Positions 52,970-62,355 of a stretch of DNA of 64,000 nucleotides are shown here, one piece after another. The notes under the pieces were generated by a model that worked only from the letters and a program-made list of their open reading frames with translations, searched no databases and was not told where the DNA came from. Within the stretch, counting starts at the first letter, position 1; the number at the start of each line of letters is the position of its first letter. The stretch is taken from contig JADHTQ010000003.1 of the NCBI GenBank assembly GCA_016784965.1, positions 1 to 64,000 on the forward strand, given 5' to 3'. A program made the translations under genes and the position numbers. Origin of the DNA: Bacteriovoracaceae bacterium. Lineage in GTDB: Bacteria; Bdellovibrionota; Bacteriovoracia; Bacteriovoracales; Bacteriovoracaceae.

Positions 52970-54389
52970 AAGTTGACTCCCAAAGTCCAAGACAAGTTCC
53001 ATTGCTTAAGATGAGAAAAACTGAGTTTGCATCAGCAAAGCTGTCTATATAAGTTTGCAGCTGCTTTAAATCAACTGCAATATAAGCTTTTCGATTTAAA
53101 CTATTTAAATCTTTAATTATTTTATCACAATCGAGATCTTTTTTCCCCTCTACGGTTGTAGGTTTAATCGGTTTTGCTACAATTACTATATCTGCAGATT
53201 TTAAGGCATTTGGAAACTCATCTTGAAATATTGAACTTCTAGCGGTGGCTGAGTTTGGTTCAAAAATCACATTGATTTTTTTGGTAGGGTATCCAATTTT
53301 AATTGAGTCAATTGTTGTGGTAATTGCTCGAGGATGATGGGCAAAATCATCTATTACAATTGCATTTTTATATGTCCCCCGTACTTCTTGCCTTCTTTTT
53401 ACCAGTGAAAGTTGGGTAACTGCTTGAGCAATTTGTTCAATCTCAATGCCTTCCATGTGTGCAAACATTATAGCACTGCTAAGATTTAAAATGTTGTGTT
53501 TACCCATTAAGTTAGTTTTAAAAGTATGTAGTTTATCATTTAGCAACAGTTTAAATACGGTTCCTTGTTGGTTCATCTTGACGATAGAGGGTCCCGTTTT
53601 GGATTTTTCACCATAAAGTTGCCATTTTTTTTGACCTTTATAGCGGTTGTATAGATCAATTGATGCTTCGTAGTCAGCTGAAAAGATGTAAGAGGATGTT
53701 ACTTGGGGGATTACTTCACAAAACTGCTGTTTGATCTGATCGAGGTTTAAAAAAATATCTGCATGATCAAATTCCAGTGAAGTTAAGATTAAGTGGTCAA
53801 TTTCATACCTTCTAAACTTGGATATTTTTTCAAAATATGCACTATCATATTCGTCAGATTCAATAAAAAAATATTTGCCATCGCCTAAGCGAGCAGATGG
53901 GCGCCCCTCGATAACTCCTCCAACCATATAACCTGGGTTAAATCCTAAGTTTTCAAACAGTTGTGTTATTAAATAGGTTGTGGTGGTTTTGCCATGAGTT
54001 CCTGCTATCCCAACTACGTTAGTATTGCTAAGCACCAAAGCACCAAGGACCGATGGAAAAGATATAAAAGGTACTGAAAGCTCCTCTATCATCCTAGCAT
54101 CGCTGCTACGTTTGGGTACTACATTGCCTACTACAATAAGATCAAAAGTTTTTAAAAACTCCGGGTTGATCTCTTTAAGGTTATGGCAGGGAATATTTGT
54201 CTGTTTTAGATAGTCACTCATTGGGGGATAAAAATTTAAGTCTCCACCTTCAACATTAAATCCCTTCTCTTTCAGCAAAACTGCGGCAGCCCCCATCCCA
54301 GTGCCACAAATGCGGTAAAAAAAGATTTTTTTTATTTGATCAATTCTATTTTTGAGGTCATTTGAAGATATCAAATTGTAAAGGTTCAC
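52950..54389 (-). CDS. mpl: UDP-N-acetylmuramate tripeptide ligase
   Basis: 479 residues of the Mur ligase fold. P-loop GIAGTHGKTTTTYLI near residue 130, NHLILTSLEFDHAD-like centre (IDHLILTSLEFDHADIF), and DDFAHHPRAITTTIDSI near 350. Mpl attaches the recovered tripeptide L-Ala-D-Glu-mDAP to UDP-MurNAc in peptidoglycan recycling; a MurC function is the alternative, but the N-terminus (FFYRICGTGMGAAAVLLKEKGFNVEGGD) fits Mpl better. In a predator it could reuse prey wall fragments. It lies between a beta-lactamase-fold gene (9-base gap) and the basic secreted protein. Confidence 0.88.
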   Translation of the reverse strand: MNLYNLISSNDLKNRIDQIKKIFFYRICGTGMGAAAVLLKEKGFNVEGGDLNFYPPMSDYLKQTNIPCHNLKEINPEFLKTFDLIVVGNVVPKRSSDARMIEELSVPFISFPSVLGALVLSNTNVVGIAGTHGKTTTTYLITQLFENLGFNPGYMVGGVIEGRPSARLGDGKYFFIESDEYDSAYFEKISKFRRYEIDHLILTSLEFDHADIFLNLDQIKQQFCEVIPQVTSSYIFSADYEASIDLYNRYKGQKKWQLYGEKSKTGPSIVKMNQQGTVFKLLLNDKLHTFKTNLMGKHNILNLSSAIMFAHMEGIEIEQIAQAVTQLSLVKRRQEVRGTYKNAIVIDDFAHHPRAITTTIDSIKIGYPTKKINVIFEPNSATARSSIFQDEFPNALKSADIVIVAKPIKPTTVEGKKDLDCDKIIKDLNSLNRKAYIAVDLKQLQTYIDSFADANSVFLILSNGTCLGLWESTFVSNLI

Positions 54390-54398
54390 TGTAATCCT

Positions 54399-55304
54399 TT
54401 AGTTATTAAAGACAAAGCTACCCAACTCTCTTCTTAACAAGTTCAGCCCGTCTCGGTCGTACCAATAGTTTTTTGTTGCATTGGTTAAAATTATTGTACC
54501 AAGATTCTTTTCAATGTCTATCCAAATGGATGTACCCGTAAAGCCCAAGTGTCCAAATGTATTAGGACTCACCCCCTTTCCTGCAAGTGTTTTGCTTTGG
54601 TCTAATACTGTATCCCATCCACTAATGAAGCGAGGATGGTTAGGGCCAGCTTTTTTAAATTGTGTTTGCATATATGCAAGTAACTGGTGAGATTTATTTA
54701 AATTTATTAAACTTTTTGATAATCCATCAATGGTTGCAAATAGTCCTGCATGAGAACAATTCTCTTTTATAACAAAGGCATTATCATCGTGAACTTCACC
54801 GCAGATTACCTTATGGTTTCTAAAGCCACTGGGGGCACATCGTGCATTTGGGGGAAGATCTTGCCAATAATACAGCTCATCCCAATAACTGCTACACATT
54901 TCCACCAATTTCTTCTTGCTCTTTTTTTCAAGCTCCAACATCAAGCGAAGTGCAGAAAAATCTGAGTAACAACATGATTTTGATGCTTTGATTTCATAAG
55001 AGTTAATTTGCTTCTGCCAACTATCTCGTGACAGTCTCCCCCAAGGGGGCAAGCCCGCTCTATGATTTAAAAGTAGTAACATTGATTCATCAAAGAGTTT
55101 CGGGTGCAAAAAGCTTATGGCACCAATTGTCAGTGGTTTAGTCAAACTGGCCAAATCAAAAAAAAGTGCATCATGGGTTGCATAAGATTGATAAGTATTT
55201 TTTTTAAAATCTATTGAAGCAACTGCCAGGCAATCAAAGTGCTGCTTGTTCATTAATTTACTTGCAAGCTCACCGAGATTTGAAAGTTGTTTTTTTTTCA
55301 TCAA
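54399..55304 (-). CDS. Serine beta-lactamase-fold protein
   Basis: 301 residues. The class C-type active site motifs are visible: SLTK (SxxK) near residue 53, YSD near 112, and HLGFTG near 260. No signal peptide is visible, so it may be cytoplasmic, unlike a secreted beta-lactamase or penicillin-binding protein. It is more likely a peptidase or esterase of the same fold. It sits between glyS (4-base overlap) and mpl, so a muropeptide-processing role is conceivable, but the substrate is unknown. Confidence 0.8.
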   Translation of the reverse strand: MMKKKQLSNLGELASKLMNKQHFDCLAVASIDFKKNTYQSYATHDALFFDLASLTKPLTIGAISFLHPKLFDESMLLLLNHRAGLPPWGRLSRDSWQKQINSYEIKASKSCCYSDFSALRLMLELEKKSKKKLVEMCSSYWDELYYWQDLPPNARCAPSGFRNHKVICGEVHDDNAFVIKENCSHAGLFATIDGLSKSLINLNKSHQLLAYMQTQFKKAGPNHPRFISGWDTVLDQSKTLAGKGVSPNTFGHLGFTGTSIWIDIEKNLGTIILTNATKNYWYDRDGLNLLRRELGSFVFNN

Positions 55305-56623
55305 AATTTTAACTGATCTTTTAAATAGTTATGTAGTTGATTGATAGCAATTCTTGATTGCTCCATAGTATCACGATTTCTAACAGTTACAGATTGGTCT
55401 TCCAGTGAATCGTAGTCAATGGTAACACAAAACGGAGTTCCTATTTCATCTTGTCTTCGATACCTTTTACCAATGGAGCCTGCGACATCATACTCTGCTT
55501 TATAATCAATTTGTACATCTTGAAAGATCTTCTTGGCCACTTCTTCCAGGCCTACCTTTTTCATTAAAGGCAAAACGGCAACTTTTATGGGGGCCATTTG
55601 GGGAGAAAATTTCATTACAGTTCTTTCTTTTTCTTTATCACCTTCGTTTTCCACGCGATAGGCATCACAAAGAAGTGCCAAGACTGTTCGGTCGCATCCA
55701 GCTGCAGTTTCCACCACGTATGGGATATATTTTTTATTACCATCTGCTTGATCGACATAATGCAGGTTTTTGCCGGAGTATTCTTCGTGTTGTTTTAAGT
55801 CAAAATCGGTTCTGGAGTGGATGCCTTCAATCTCTCCCCATCCCATAGGAAATTCGTACTCAATGTCCACTGCAACATCGGCGTAGTGGGCGAGCTTGTC
55901 TTCTGGATGTGGTGCCCATTTCATTCTAGATTCTCTGAGACCATTGCTAACATGCCAACTCCAGCGCAACTGTTTCCAAGTGTCCATAAACTCAAGTTGT
56001 ACCCCTGGTTTAATAAAATATTGCATCTCCATCTGCTCAAACTCTCTCGTTCTAAAAATAAAATTTCCGGGAGTTATTTCATTTCTAAAAGATTTACCAA
56101 TCTGGGCTATACCAAAAGGGAGCTTTTTTCTCATAGTGGATTGGATATTTAAAAAATTAACAAATATACCCTGTGCTGTTTCTGGGCGCAAAAATACTTC
56201 CGAAGAATCATCCTCTACTGCCCCCATCTGGGTTTTAAACATAAGATTGAATTCTCTAGAAGGTGTGAAGCAGTCGGAGGCCCCACAATTTGGGCATTTT
56301 GCAGCAGTATCAATCAGGTCTTCTCTAAATCTACTTTTGCAGATTTTGCAGTCGATTAAAGGATCGGTGAAACCATCGATATGACCCGAGGCCTTCCACA
56401 CTTTAGGGTGCATCAAAATTGATGCATCGACACCCTCAATGTCCTCTCGGTAGGTCATGGCTTTCCACCAGCTATTTTTGACATTATTTTTAAGCTCAAC
56501 TCCCAAGGGACCATAATCCCAACAAGACCCAAGACCGCCATAAACTTCGGAACTTTGAAATATAAATCCTCGCCTTTTACAAAGGCTGACTAAATCACTC
56601 ATGGATTTTAGGTTGCTCTCCAT
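55301..56623 (-). CDS. glyS: Glycyl-tRNA synthetase, single-chain (alpha2) type
   Basis: 440 residues. The class II fold is clear: [38 protein letters not shown], motif 2 [25 protein letters not shown], and the C-terminal anticodon domain with VAVLPLMKK. Residues about 92-113 hold a CxxC pair set (CKICKSRF...CPNCGAS) for zinc. It charges tRNA-Gly. Many Gram-negatives use the separate alpha2-beta2 enzyme, so this form is notable but common in other phyla. It shares its stop with the ATG of the beta-lactamase-fold gene. Confidence 0.95.
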   Translation of the reverse strand: MESNLKSMSDLVSLCKRRGFIFQSSEVYGGLGSCWDYGPLGVELKNNVKNSWWKAMTYREDIEGVDASILMHPKVWKASGHIDGFTDPLIDCKICKSRFREDLIDTAAKCPNCGASDCFTPSREFNLMFKTQMGAVEDDSSEVFLRPETAQGIFVNFLNIQSTMRKKLPFGIAQIGKSFRNEITPGNFIFRTREFEQMEMQYFIKPGVQLEFMDTWKQLRWSWHVSNGLRESRMKWAPHPEDKLAHYADVAVDIEYEFPMGWGEIEGIHSRTDFDLKQHEEYSGKNLHYVDQADGNKKYIPYVVETAAGCDRTVLALLCDAYRVENEGDKEKERTVMKFSPQMAPIKVAVLPLMKKVGLEEVAKKIFQDVQIDYKAEYDVAGSIGKRYRRQDEIGTPFCVTIDYDSLEDQSVTVRNRDTMEQSRIAINQLHNYLKDQLKF

Positions 56624-56839
56624 TTATAACTCCTTAGAAATATTGGCCGCTACATTACTGGTCTTGTTGCCAAAACTAGATGTTATTACAAATTTTTGGG
56701 ATAAATCAAGGAGATTATATACTATATTACTTGACGGCAACACCAGATAGAAGAAGAAGTCAGTTGTATGTTGATTTATTTACGCCAATGAGTTACAATT
56801 AGTAAGACACTTTTAGTGACTCAAAAATGAGGCTAACCT

Positions 56840-57982
56840 ATGGGATTTATTGTTGGCGTTACTCTGCCTGAGAGAGAAATATGTAATCTAGAAATGGAAA
56901 GAGATGAAATTTTAAAACTATCATTAGGGGGAAAAAGAGTTGTTGTCTATGGGCAAAGAAATACAGGAAAAACTTCCCTTCTAAAAAATAGTATCATTCC
57001 CGCATTTAAAAAAAAATACAAAAAAGGACTTGTACTGTTTGTAGACCTTATGGGAGTTACATCAATCGATAGTATTAGTGAACGAATAAGAATTTCCTTC
57101 CAAGAGGCACTGTCTCAATCCAAGCCTGCTAAGTCTTATTTAGTTAATCTAACTAATAGTTTGAAATCTTTTCGTCCAAATGCCTCTATCGACCCAATAA
57201 CGGGTAACTTGTCATTTTCTATCGGTTTAGATAAAAATGATGTTTCCGTCCCATTTTCAATGATTTTCAATAAAATTAAAGATTATCACCTTCAACATAG
57301 AGCTATGATTGTCATGGACGAATTTCAAGATATTGCAATGATACAAGAGGCAGAATCTAAAATGCGTGCGGCTCTCCAAGACTTACCTTTTGACCTTACA
57401 GTCGTTGTGTCAGGCTCAAAAAAACACCTACTCTCTAAGATCTTTTCCCCTGCAAATGCACCTCTTGCAAATTGGGGAATTGATATTCTAATACCGAACA
57501 TAGAGAGTGACCATTATAGACAAAAGTACCATAAATATATAAATGAAAAGTTTTCTCAAAAAAAACTGGCCATCTCATTAGAAGTTACAAATGATCTCAT
57601 CGATGCTCTTGGTAATATACCTGAAGCCGTTAACACAGTATGCTCTCATATCTTAGAAAGTGGTATTTACGACAAAGACATAAATGATCAAGACATAATC
57701 ACTGCCATTGATAAATCAGTTGAGGAGAGAGGACCTCGCTTTGAAGAATATTTAGCGAAAATGACAACAGGAGAAATAGAGGTATTAACTCTTATTGCAA
57801 AACATGGCCCAATAACATCACCAAAGGGAAAAAAATTCTTAAGGTTAGTGAATAAAATATCACCATCGGCCGTTTTTAAAATTATTAAAAGACTTGAAAA
57901 CAATGCTGAGATATACTCCAAAACTAAAGGATATACTTTAGCAGACCCTATTCTTGCTAGATATTTACAGCTTAAGCGCTAA
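56840..57982 (+). CDS. Orphan P-loop ATPase with winged-helix-like C-terminus
   Basis: 380 residues. Walker A GQRNTGKTS (38-46) and Walker B MIVMDEFQD (156-164) place it in the archaeal-ATPase/AAA-like group. A sensor-like segment follows (VVVSGSKKHLL). The C-terminus (about 310-375) is a helix-turn-helix-type region, ITSPKGKKFLRLVNKISPSAVFKIIKRLENNAEIYSKTKGYTLADP. These proteins have been found in mobile or defence settings, but no partner gene is adjacent and no effector domain is fused. GAGG precedes the ATG. It is convergent with the next gene across a hairpin. Confidence 0.82.
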   Translation: MGFIVGVTLPEREICNLEMERDEILKLSLGGKRVVVYGQRNTGKTSLLKNSIIPAFKKKYKKGLVLFVDLMGVTSIDSISERIRISFQEALSQSKPAKSYLVNLTNSLKSFRPNASIDPITGNLSFSIGLDKNDVSVPFSMIFNKIKDYHLQHRAMIVMDEFQDIAMIQEAESKMRAALQDLPFDLTVVVSGSKKHLLSKIFSPANAPLANWGIDILIPNIESDHYRQKYHKYINEKFSQKKLAISLEVTNDLIDALGNIPEAVNTVCSHILESGIYDKDINDQDIITAIDKSVEERGPRFEEYLAKMTTGEIEVLTLIAKHGPITSPKGKKFLRLVNKISPSAVFKIIKRLENNAEIYSKTKGYTLADPILARYLQLKR

Positions 57983-57995
57983 ACTTGTAAGCTTT

Positions 57996-58022
57996 TAGCA
58001 AGCACAAACTTATAGCTTGCTA
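57996..58022. terminator. Hairpin between convergent genes, overlapping a 3' coding end
   Basis: TAGCAAGC (57996-58003) pairs perfectly with GCTTGCTA (58015-58022) across an 11-base loop. The right arm encodes the last codons of the - strand secreted protein, whose stop lies in the loop. It probably terminates both transcripts. Confidence 0.65.
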
Positions 58023-59440
58023 GCACAGGTTATTGACTCTATAAGTACACGGTTTGGAGGCCAAATCTCAAAACCTACAAATTGGCCTTTATGGTTAAGT
58101 TTTACCATAGGGCTTTGAGTATCTCTTTCTGAGAATCGATCATCATTAGAAACGTATTTTTTAAATCCAAACAGTCTGCAAACTCCATCTAAATCATAAC
58201 CACTACCGTTTCCAGAGTAGTTTGAGATGAATGCTTCTTCAAATTTGCTCTCACCACCTACTCCAAACCTTGGTTCAACTATTGTGGTAGTTCCGTCTTT
58301 ATTATCTATGAACTCTTTGGCCCTTTTACTTGGTTTGAGCTTAACCTTTTCATCTTTATAGGCACAAACAATGTGTTTAATAATTTTTTTACTCCACTTT
58401 GAAGACTCATGTGCAATACTGGCCATCATTGTAAGTTTCATTTCCCTTGGGGTACCGCTAGTTACTTGCAGAAGGTGGTTGCTAAATTTTGTATACTCTC
58501 TAACAGTCCATCCTTTTTTATGTAAATGGCCTCCTTGGGCCTTGATAAATTCACATTGATTTTGTGATAATTTTATTTTGAAGCTTCCGCCACCATAGAA
58601 ATCTAAGTTCCACAGAGGTGAACCTGGCAATTTAAAGTGTTTGAGTTTTTTATAATCTACAACTGATCTTACACCAAATGGGGTACGTATACTTTTTTTC
58701 TTAAAAGAGTAAAACTTTCCACCAACTTGAGCAATTGCTGGTAGTTGTCCTTTGCGAGGATCTGGTTGTTGACCCATTACAAAGAGGTCACATCCACCAA
58801 TGTTGTGGTCCATTTTTTTGTTAACTGTTACATATCCACCACAGCTGCTGTTAGTATAGTGAGAAATAGGCATAGTGACTGGAGGAGTCGTATGAGTTGT
58901 AAGTCCCATTGTCTTACATACTGACTCAGGGTCAGAATCAGCATCAATTATAGAATATTCATATCTTGCGACCGTTCTAGGTACCTTAATAGTCTTTTTT
59001 GGCCCACCAGAAGCCGCAGTCACTGGCATTTCAACGATTTGCTTCTCAAATACTCTCTTTCCAAGTTTTGGAAAAATAAATGTGAAGCTACCATCATCAT
59101 TGGCAAAATACTTTGGTCTATAATTCTCACTTTTAGTAGGTTTTTTACATTTATTAGCAGGTAGGCCAACCTCTGTTGTACCTTCGATCGGATCTGTAAT
59201 AGTTGGCTTTGGCCTTCTAAACTTCTCTTTCATTTCCATAACTAGTCTGGCGTCCGGATAAATATCTAAGGCCTTGGTAGGTAAGCCTTGTGGGTTACTT
59301 CTTGCCTTTTCTTTGGCAGCAGCTTCTTCAGCAGCAAGCTCTTTTTTTAGATCTGCAAGTGTATATAAAACTTCTGAATGGGCGAGGGGTGACAACGTGA
59401 GCAAAGTGATCAAAATTGTGCTAAGTGCTAAAGGTTGCAT
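58010..59440 (-). CDS. Secreted protein with two diverged internal repeats
   Basis: 476 residues from ATG 59440, with GGAG six bases upstream; earlier in-frame ATGs have none. Signal peptide ALSTILITLLTLSPLAHS. A helical charged stretch follows (LADLKKELAAEEAAAKEKAR). The body holds two diverged copies of one module: residues about 112-185 (DDGSFTFIFPKLGKRVFEKQ...PESVCKTMGL) and about 385-445 (KDGTTTIVEPRFGVGGESKF...LDGVCRLFGF). Cys residues are spaced as if in disulphides. I recognise no known family. It should be periplasmic or exported. Confidence 0.72.
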   Translation of the reverse strand: MQPLALSTILITLLTLSPLAHSEVLYTLADLKKELAAEEAAAKEKARSNPQGLPTKALDIYPDARLVMEMKEKFRRPKPTITDPIEGTTEVGLPANKCKKPTKSENYRPKYFANDDGSFTFIFPKLGKRVFEKQIVEMPVTAASGGPKKTIKVPRTVARYEYSIIDADSDPESVCKTMGLTTHTTPPVTMPISHYTNSSCGGYVTVNKKMDHNIGGCDLFVMGQQPDPRKGQLPAIAQVGGKFYSFKKKSIRTPFGVRSVVDYKKLKHFKLPGSPLWNLDFYGGGSFKIKLSQNQCEFIKAQGGHLHKKGWTVREYTKFSNHLLQVTSGTPREMKLTMMASIAHESSKWSKKIIKHIVCAYKDEKVKLKPSKRAKEFIDNKDGTTTIVEPRFGVGGESKFEEAFISNYSGNGSGYDLDGVCRLFGFKKYVSNDDRFSERDTQSPMVKLNHKGQFVGFEIWPPNRVLIESITCASKL

Positions 59441-59455
59441 AAGATTCTCCGAATT

Positions 59456-59500
59456 AATGATGTAGTGCATCATTGTATAGTATACAGTTTTTATTGTCAA
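59456..59500 (-). promoter_or_regulatory. Promoter and overlapping inverted repeat of the repeat-containing secreted gene
   Basis: On the - strand TTGACA (59495-59500) and TACAAT (59472-59477) are 17 bases apart, near consensus. The inverted repeat AATGATG/CATCATT (59456-59462 and 59468-59474, 5-base gap) overlaps the -10 box and the expected start, the normal place for a repressor operator. Confidence 0.7.
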
Positions 59501-59560
59501 CAAATATAGGTGCACCGTGTAAAACTTATAACTCTCTTCTTGAAAACTACTCATATATAA

Positions 59561-59588
59561 AAAACCCCGACTGTAGGGCCGGGGTTTT
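59561..59588 (-). terminator. Intrinsic terminator of the barrel protein gene
   Basis: AAAACCCCG (59561-59569) pairs with CGGGGTTTT (59580-59588). On the - strand the stem ends in GGGG followed by TTTTTT, the classic form. It lies 36 bases after the stop of the gene at 59624. Confidence 0.9.
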
Positions 59589-59623
59589 ATTTTTACTAAA
59601 ATTATTTTTATAATTAGTGTAAA

Positions 59624-60583
59624 TTAAAATGTTTTCTTAAGCTTTACACCAAATGGAATGTCTGTTTTTTCAACTCCTTCAGGTACTTGAAAGTCATGCT
59701 TAACTTCAACTCCAAACTCTAAATTCCAGCCTTCACCTAAAGCATCCTTAATTTCTACTGAAAGAGCCACTGAAGCTTCTGAGTCATCAAAAGCATCTAC
59801 ATCATCGGCAGAAGAGTAAACTGCTGTTTTGAATTTAAACAGAAGTTTAGCATAAACATTATCACTAAGTTGTTTTTTAACGTTAAACCTTGGAGATACA
59901 ATCACCTTGATGGCGTCATCTTGTCCTTCAACTTGCTCATGCTCTGCACCAAAACCAACTGTAAAAGCACATTTGTTTTTGTCATTATATTGGTCAGTAC
60001 AAAAATCTTTTCCACCACCGACAAGGCCAGTTACCAATAATTCTTGTTTTGTTGAGTCATCTCTGTCAACACTGATCAAGGCAAACGCCATGTAATTTTT
60101 CTTTTTCTTATCTTCTGCTGTTTCGGCCCAAGGGCCGGCAGTAACAGATTCAAGCTTTGCGTGTGCATGATATTTCTGAAAAGTATCCTCTTCACCTTGA
60201 GTGTCATCTAATCCAAATTTTGCAGCTGATTTGATAGTAGTATCTTCAGATAATAAATACTTATTCTTAACTTCTAGAGAAAGTAGAAGGAAATCTTTAT
60301 TTCCTTTTGCTCCGTTGGCCCCAAGGCCCACTGATGTGAATGATCTTTTAACTTCGTCAGGAGTATCTGCACAGTTTTGCAAAGCTAAATTTTCAAGGGT
60401 TGAGTAGATTTTTTGTCCTAAAGTTTCTACAGAATAGTTTTTTGACTTAAGGTCCTTTTTTTCCTTAGCAATACATTGCTCTTTTTGAGTCTTAAGGTCG
60501 GCAAATGCATTACTGGCACATAAGACAGTCGCAGATAATGCTACAAATAAAACACGGTTTAACATCTTGATTTTTAAAGTCAT
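59624..60583 (-). CDS. Secreted outer-membrane-barrel-like protein
   Basis: 319 residues from ATG 60583, with GGAGG three to four bases upstream. Signal peptide KMLNRVLFVALSATVLCASNAFA. The mature protein begins with a Lys-rich helical segment (TQKEQCIAKEKKDLKSKN), then beta-strand-like alternation (KDFLLLSLEVKNKYLLSEDT, NYMAFALISVDRD, NVYAKLLFKFKTAVY) and ends GVKLKKTF with a terminal Phe. The pattern fits a small outer membrane barrel. Two pairs of Cys (e.g. DFCTDQYNDKNKCAF) may form disulphides. No named family is recognised. Confidence 0.75.
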   Translation of the reverse strand: MTLKIKMLNRVLFVALSATVLCASNAFADLKTQKEQCIAKEKKDLKSKNYSVETLGQKIYSTLENLALQNCADTPDEVKRSFTSVGLGANGAKGNKDFLLLSLEVKNKYLLSEDTTIKSAAKFGLDDTQGEEDTFQKYHAHAKLESVTAGPWAETAEDKKKKNYMAFALISVDRDDSTKQELLVTGLVGGGKDFCTDQYNDKNKCAFTVGFGAEHEQVEGQDDAIKVIVSPRFNVKKQLSDNVYAKLLFKFKTAVYSSADDVDAFDDSEASVALSVEIKDALGEGWNLEFGVEVKHDFQVPEGVEKTDIPFGVKLKKTF

Positions 60584-60942
60584 GGGTCCTCCTTTATAAG
60601 CTTGCAATTTTTTTACATAAATTTTTCTTGCAATTGTTTGGCACTAAATATTTAATATTTTCAAATTGAGTTGCACAGTAACATAAATGCTGCCATGAAT
60701 CAATAAAAATAACTACGAGCATCAATTTTGTGAAAGGCATGCTATAGGTATATAAATTTTACCCGATAAGGTACTAAAATCGCTTTTTAACTTAGGAAAG
60801 TATGCTACAATCTCCGATTATATTAGTTTGTTGAAGCTAATGAAAAAGGATTAACGATAAGGCCTCCACTAGACAAACCACCTAATATTTTTTATTTAGT
60901 TTACCTCCAGTTTGAACTGGTGCTCGTTAGAAGGATATTTCC
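60584..60942. other. Intergenic stretch without a gene (359 bases)
   Basis: Divergent region. It holds the ribosome site of the - strand barrel gene (60584-60593), a + strand promoter (60728-60756), and close to the next start a 14-base palindrome CCAGTT-TG-AACTGG at 60907-60920. No reading frame is supported. Confidence 0.5.
60728..60756 (+). promoter_or_regulatory. Promoter of the CNNM/CorC gene
   Basis: TTGTGA (60728-60733) and TATAAA (60751-60756), 17-base spacer. It predicts a leader of about 180 bases before the ATG at 60943, containing the palindrome at 60907-60920. Confidence 0.5.
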
Positions 60943-62289
60943 ATGATCGGTCCTTATGAAATAGTTGGTTTAACACTATGCTTTTTAGCATCGGGATTTT
61001 TCTCAGGTTCTGAAGCTGTATTGATGTCAATTGGCGTAGATCGTGCCAAACAACTAATCGAAGCGGGGGGGGCCAAAGGTCGCGCCATGAGTTTTATGAC
61101 CGAAAGACCGACTGAAATGCTCACTACTATATTGATAGGTAACAACTTGGCCAACGTAATGGCCGCCAGTTTAACCACTACCATAACTGCTAGATATTAC
61201 GGCAGTGAGGTTGTCGGTATTAGTGTTGGGATAACCACAATCGTAATATTAGTTTTTGGTGAAATTATTCCAAAAACTGTTGCCAGAAGTCATGCCGAGA
61301 AGTTATCGGTTTTTACAATCCGAGTTTTGCAGATGTGTTACTACATCTCTTTTCCCATCAGCAAAACACTAAGTTTAATTTTGGAGAAAGTCTTAGGTGA
61401 AAATGCTCAAATTAGAGGAAATGTTATCAGAAAACGTGATATTGAATATATGGTTAATAAGGCAGAAAAAGAAAAGACCATGGATTCAAAGCAACTGGAT
61501 CTTTTGACCTCTATTTTAGAGTTTCCGACCATAAAAGTTAAAGATATAATGGTACCTCGAAGCAGAGTCCAAAGCATTCCAAAAGAAGCCACCTATCAAC
61601 AAACTATTGATATTATTAGAGTTGATAATTATAGCCGTTATCCCATTTATGCCGAGTCGATCGATGACACTCTGGGTTTTTTACATGTCAAAGACCTATC
61701 CTTTATCGGCCAAAAAATGAAAGATGACTTTAAATTAACGGAATTTTTAAAACCACCATTTTTTGTCTATGAACATATGAAAATACAAGCTGTTTTTGAC
61801 TATATGAATCGAAAAAAGGTTCATCTGGCCCTGGTTAAAGATGAAAATGGTTTAGTCGTGGGAATTATTACTCTCGAAGATATAATCGAAGAGATTATGG
61901 GAGACATTCAGGATGAACATGATCCAGATGAAGACAACATGCCTGAAATCCATGAAGGTGAAGAGTTGGGAATGGGCATTTTAATTGATGGCTCGATAAC
62001 GATTAGAGACCTTTACACAGAGTTTGATATAAACATTCCTCTCAATAATAATTTTTCAACTTTGGCCGGATTTTTCCTGGATACTCTTGGCAATACTTTT
62101 CCCGAGAGGGGACAGATTATCGTTTGGGAAGGGTTAACCTTTGAGCTAACAAGAGTAGAAAACTCTGAAATCAAAGAGATTCTCATCAAAGAGATCACTC
62201 GAGATAGAAGAGAGGACCAAGATGACAAAGATCGCGATAACGAGCGCGATGATCATGAAGAAGACAAAGATGGCAATTTAAACTCTTGA
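60943..62289 (+). CDS. CNNM/CorC-type transporter (DUF21, CBS pair, CorC domain)
   Basis: 448 residues. The N-terminal DUF21 domain has four membrane helices (LTLCFLASGFFSGSEAVLMSIG; MLTTILIGNNLANVMAASLTTT; ISVGITTIVILVFGEIIPKTVA; CYYISFPISKTLSLI). Two CBS domains follow, with VKDIMVPRSRVQSIPKEA and LALVKDENGLVVGIITLEDIIEEIMGDIQDEHD. The CorC_HlyC domain is near 345-420. The tail is highly charged (RDRREDQDDKDRDNERDDHEEDK). Family members are linked to magnesium/cobalt homeostasis; the ion here is not shown. It sits alone with its own promoter. Confidence 0.92.
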   Translation: MIGPYEIVGLTLCFLASGFFSGSEAVLMSIGVDRAKQLIEAGGAKGRAMSFMTERPTEMLTTILIGNNLANVMAASLTTTITARYYGSEVVGISVGITTIVILVFGEIIPKTVARSHAEKLSVFTIRVLQMCYYISFPISKTLSLILEKVLGENAQIRGNVIRKRDIEYMVNKAEKEKTMDSKQLDLLTSILEFPTIKVKDIMVPRSRVQSIPKEATYQQTIDIIRVDNYSRYPIYAESIDDTLGFLHVKDLSFIGQKMKDDFKLTEFLKPPFFVYEHMKIQAVFDYMNRKKVHLALVKDENGLVVGIITLEDIIEEIMGDIQDEHDPDEDNMPEIHEGEELGMGILIDGSITIRDLYTEFDINIPLNNNFSTLAGFFLDTLGNTFPERGQIIVWEGLTFELTRVENSEIKEILIKEITRDRREDQDDKDRDNERDDHEEDKDGNLNS

Positions 62290-62355
62290 TTGACACTAAA
62301 GCCGGTAAATGCTGCACATCTATCATTTCATTGTTATTTTTACTATAATAACCAT

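Noticed and set aside
55896-56384. 162-codon frame on the + strand inside glyS
   Set aside because: It is antisense to conserved glycyl-tRNA synthetase motifs and has no supporting start signal.
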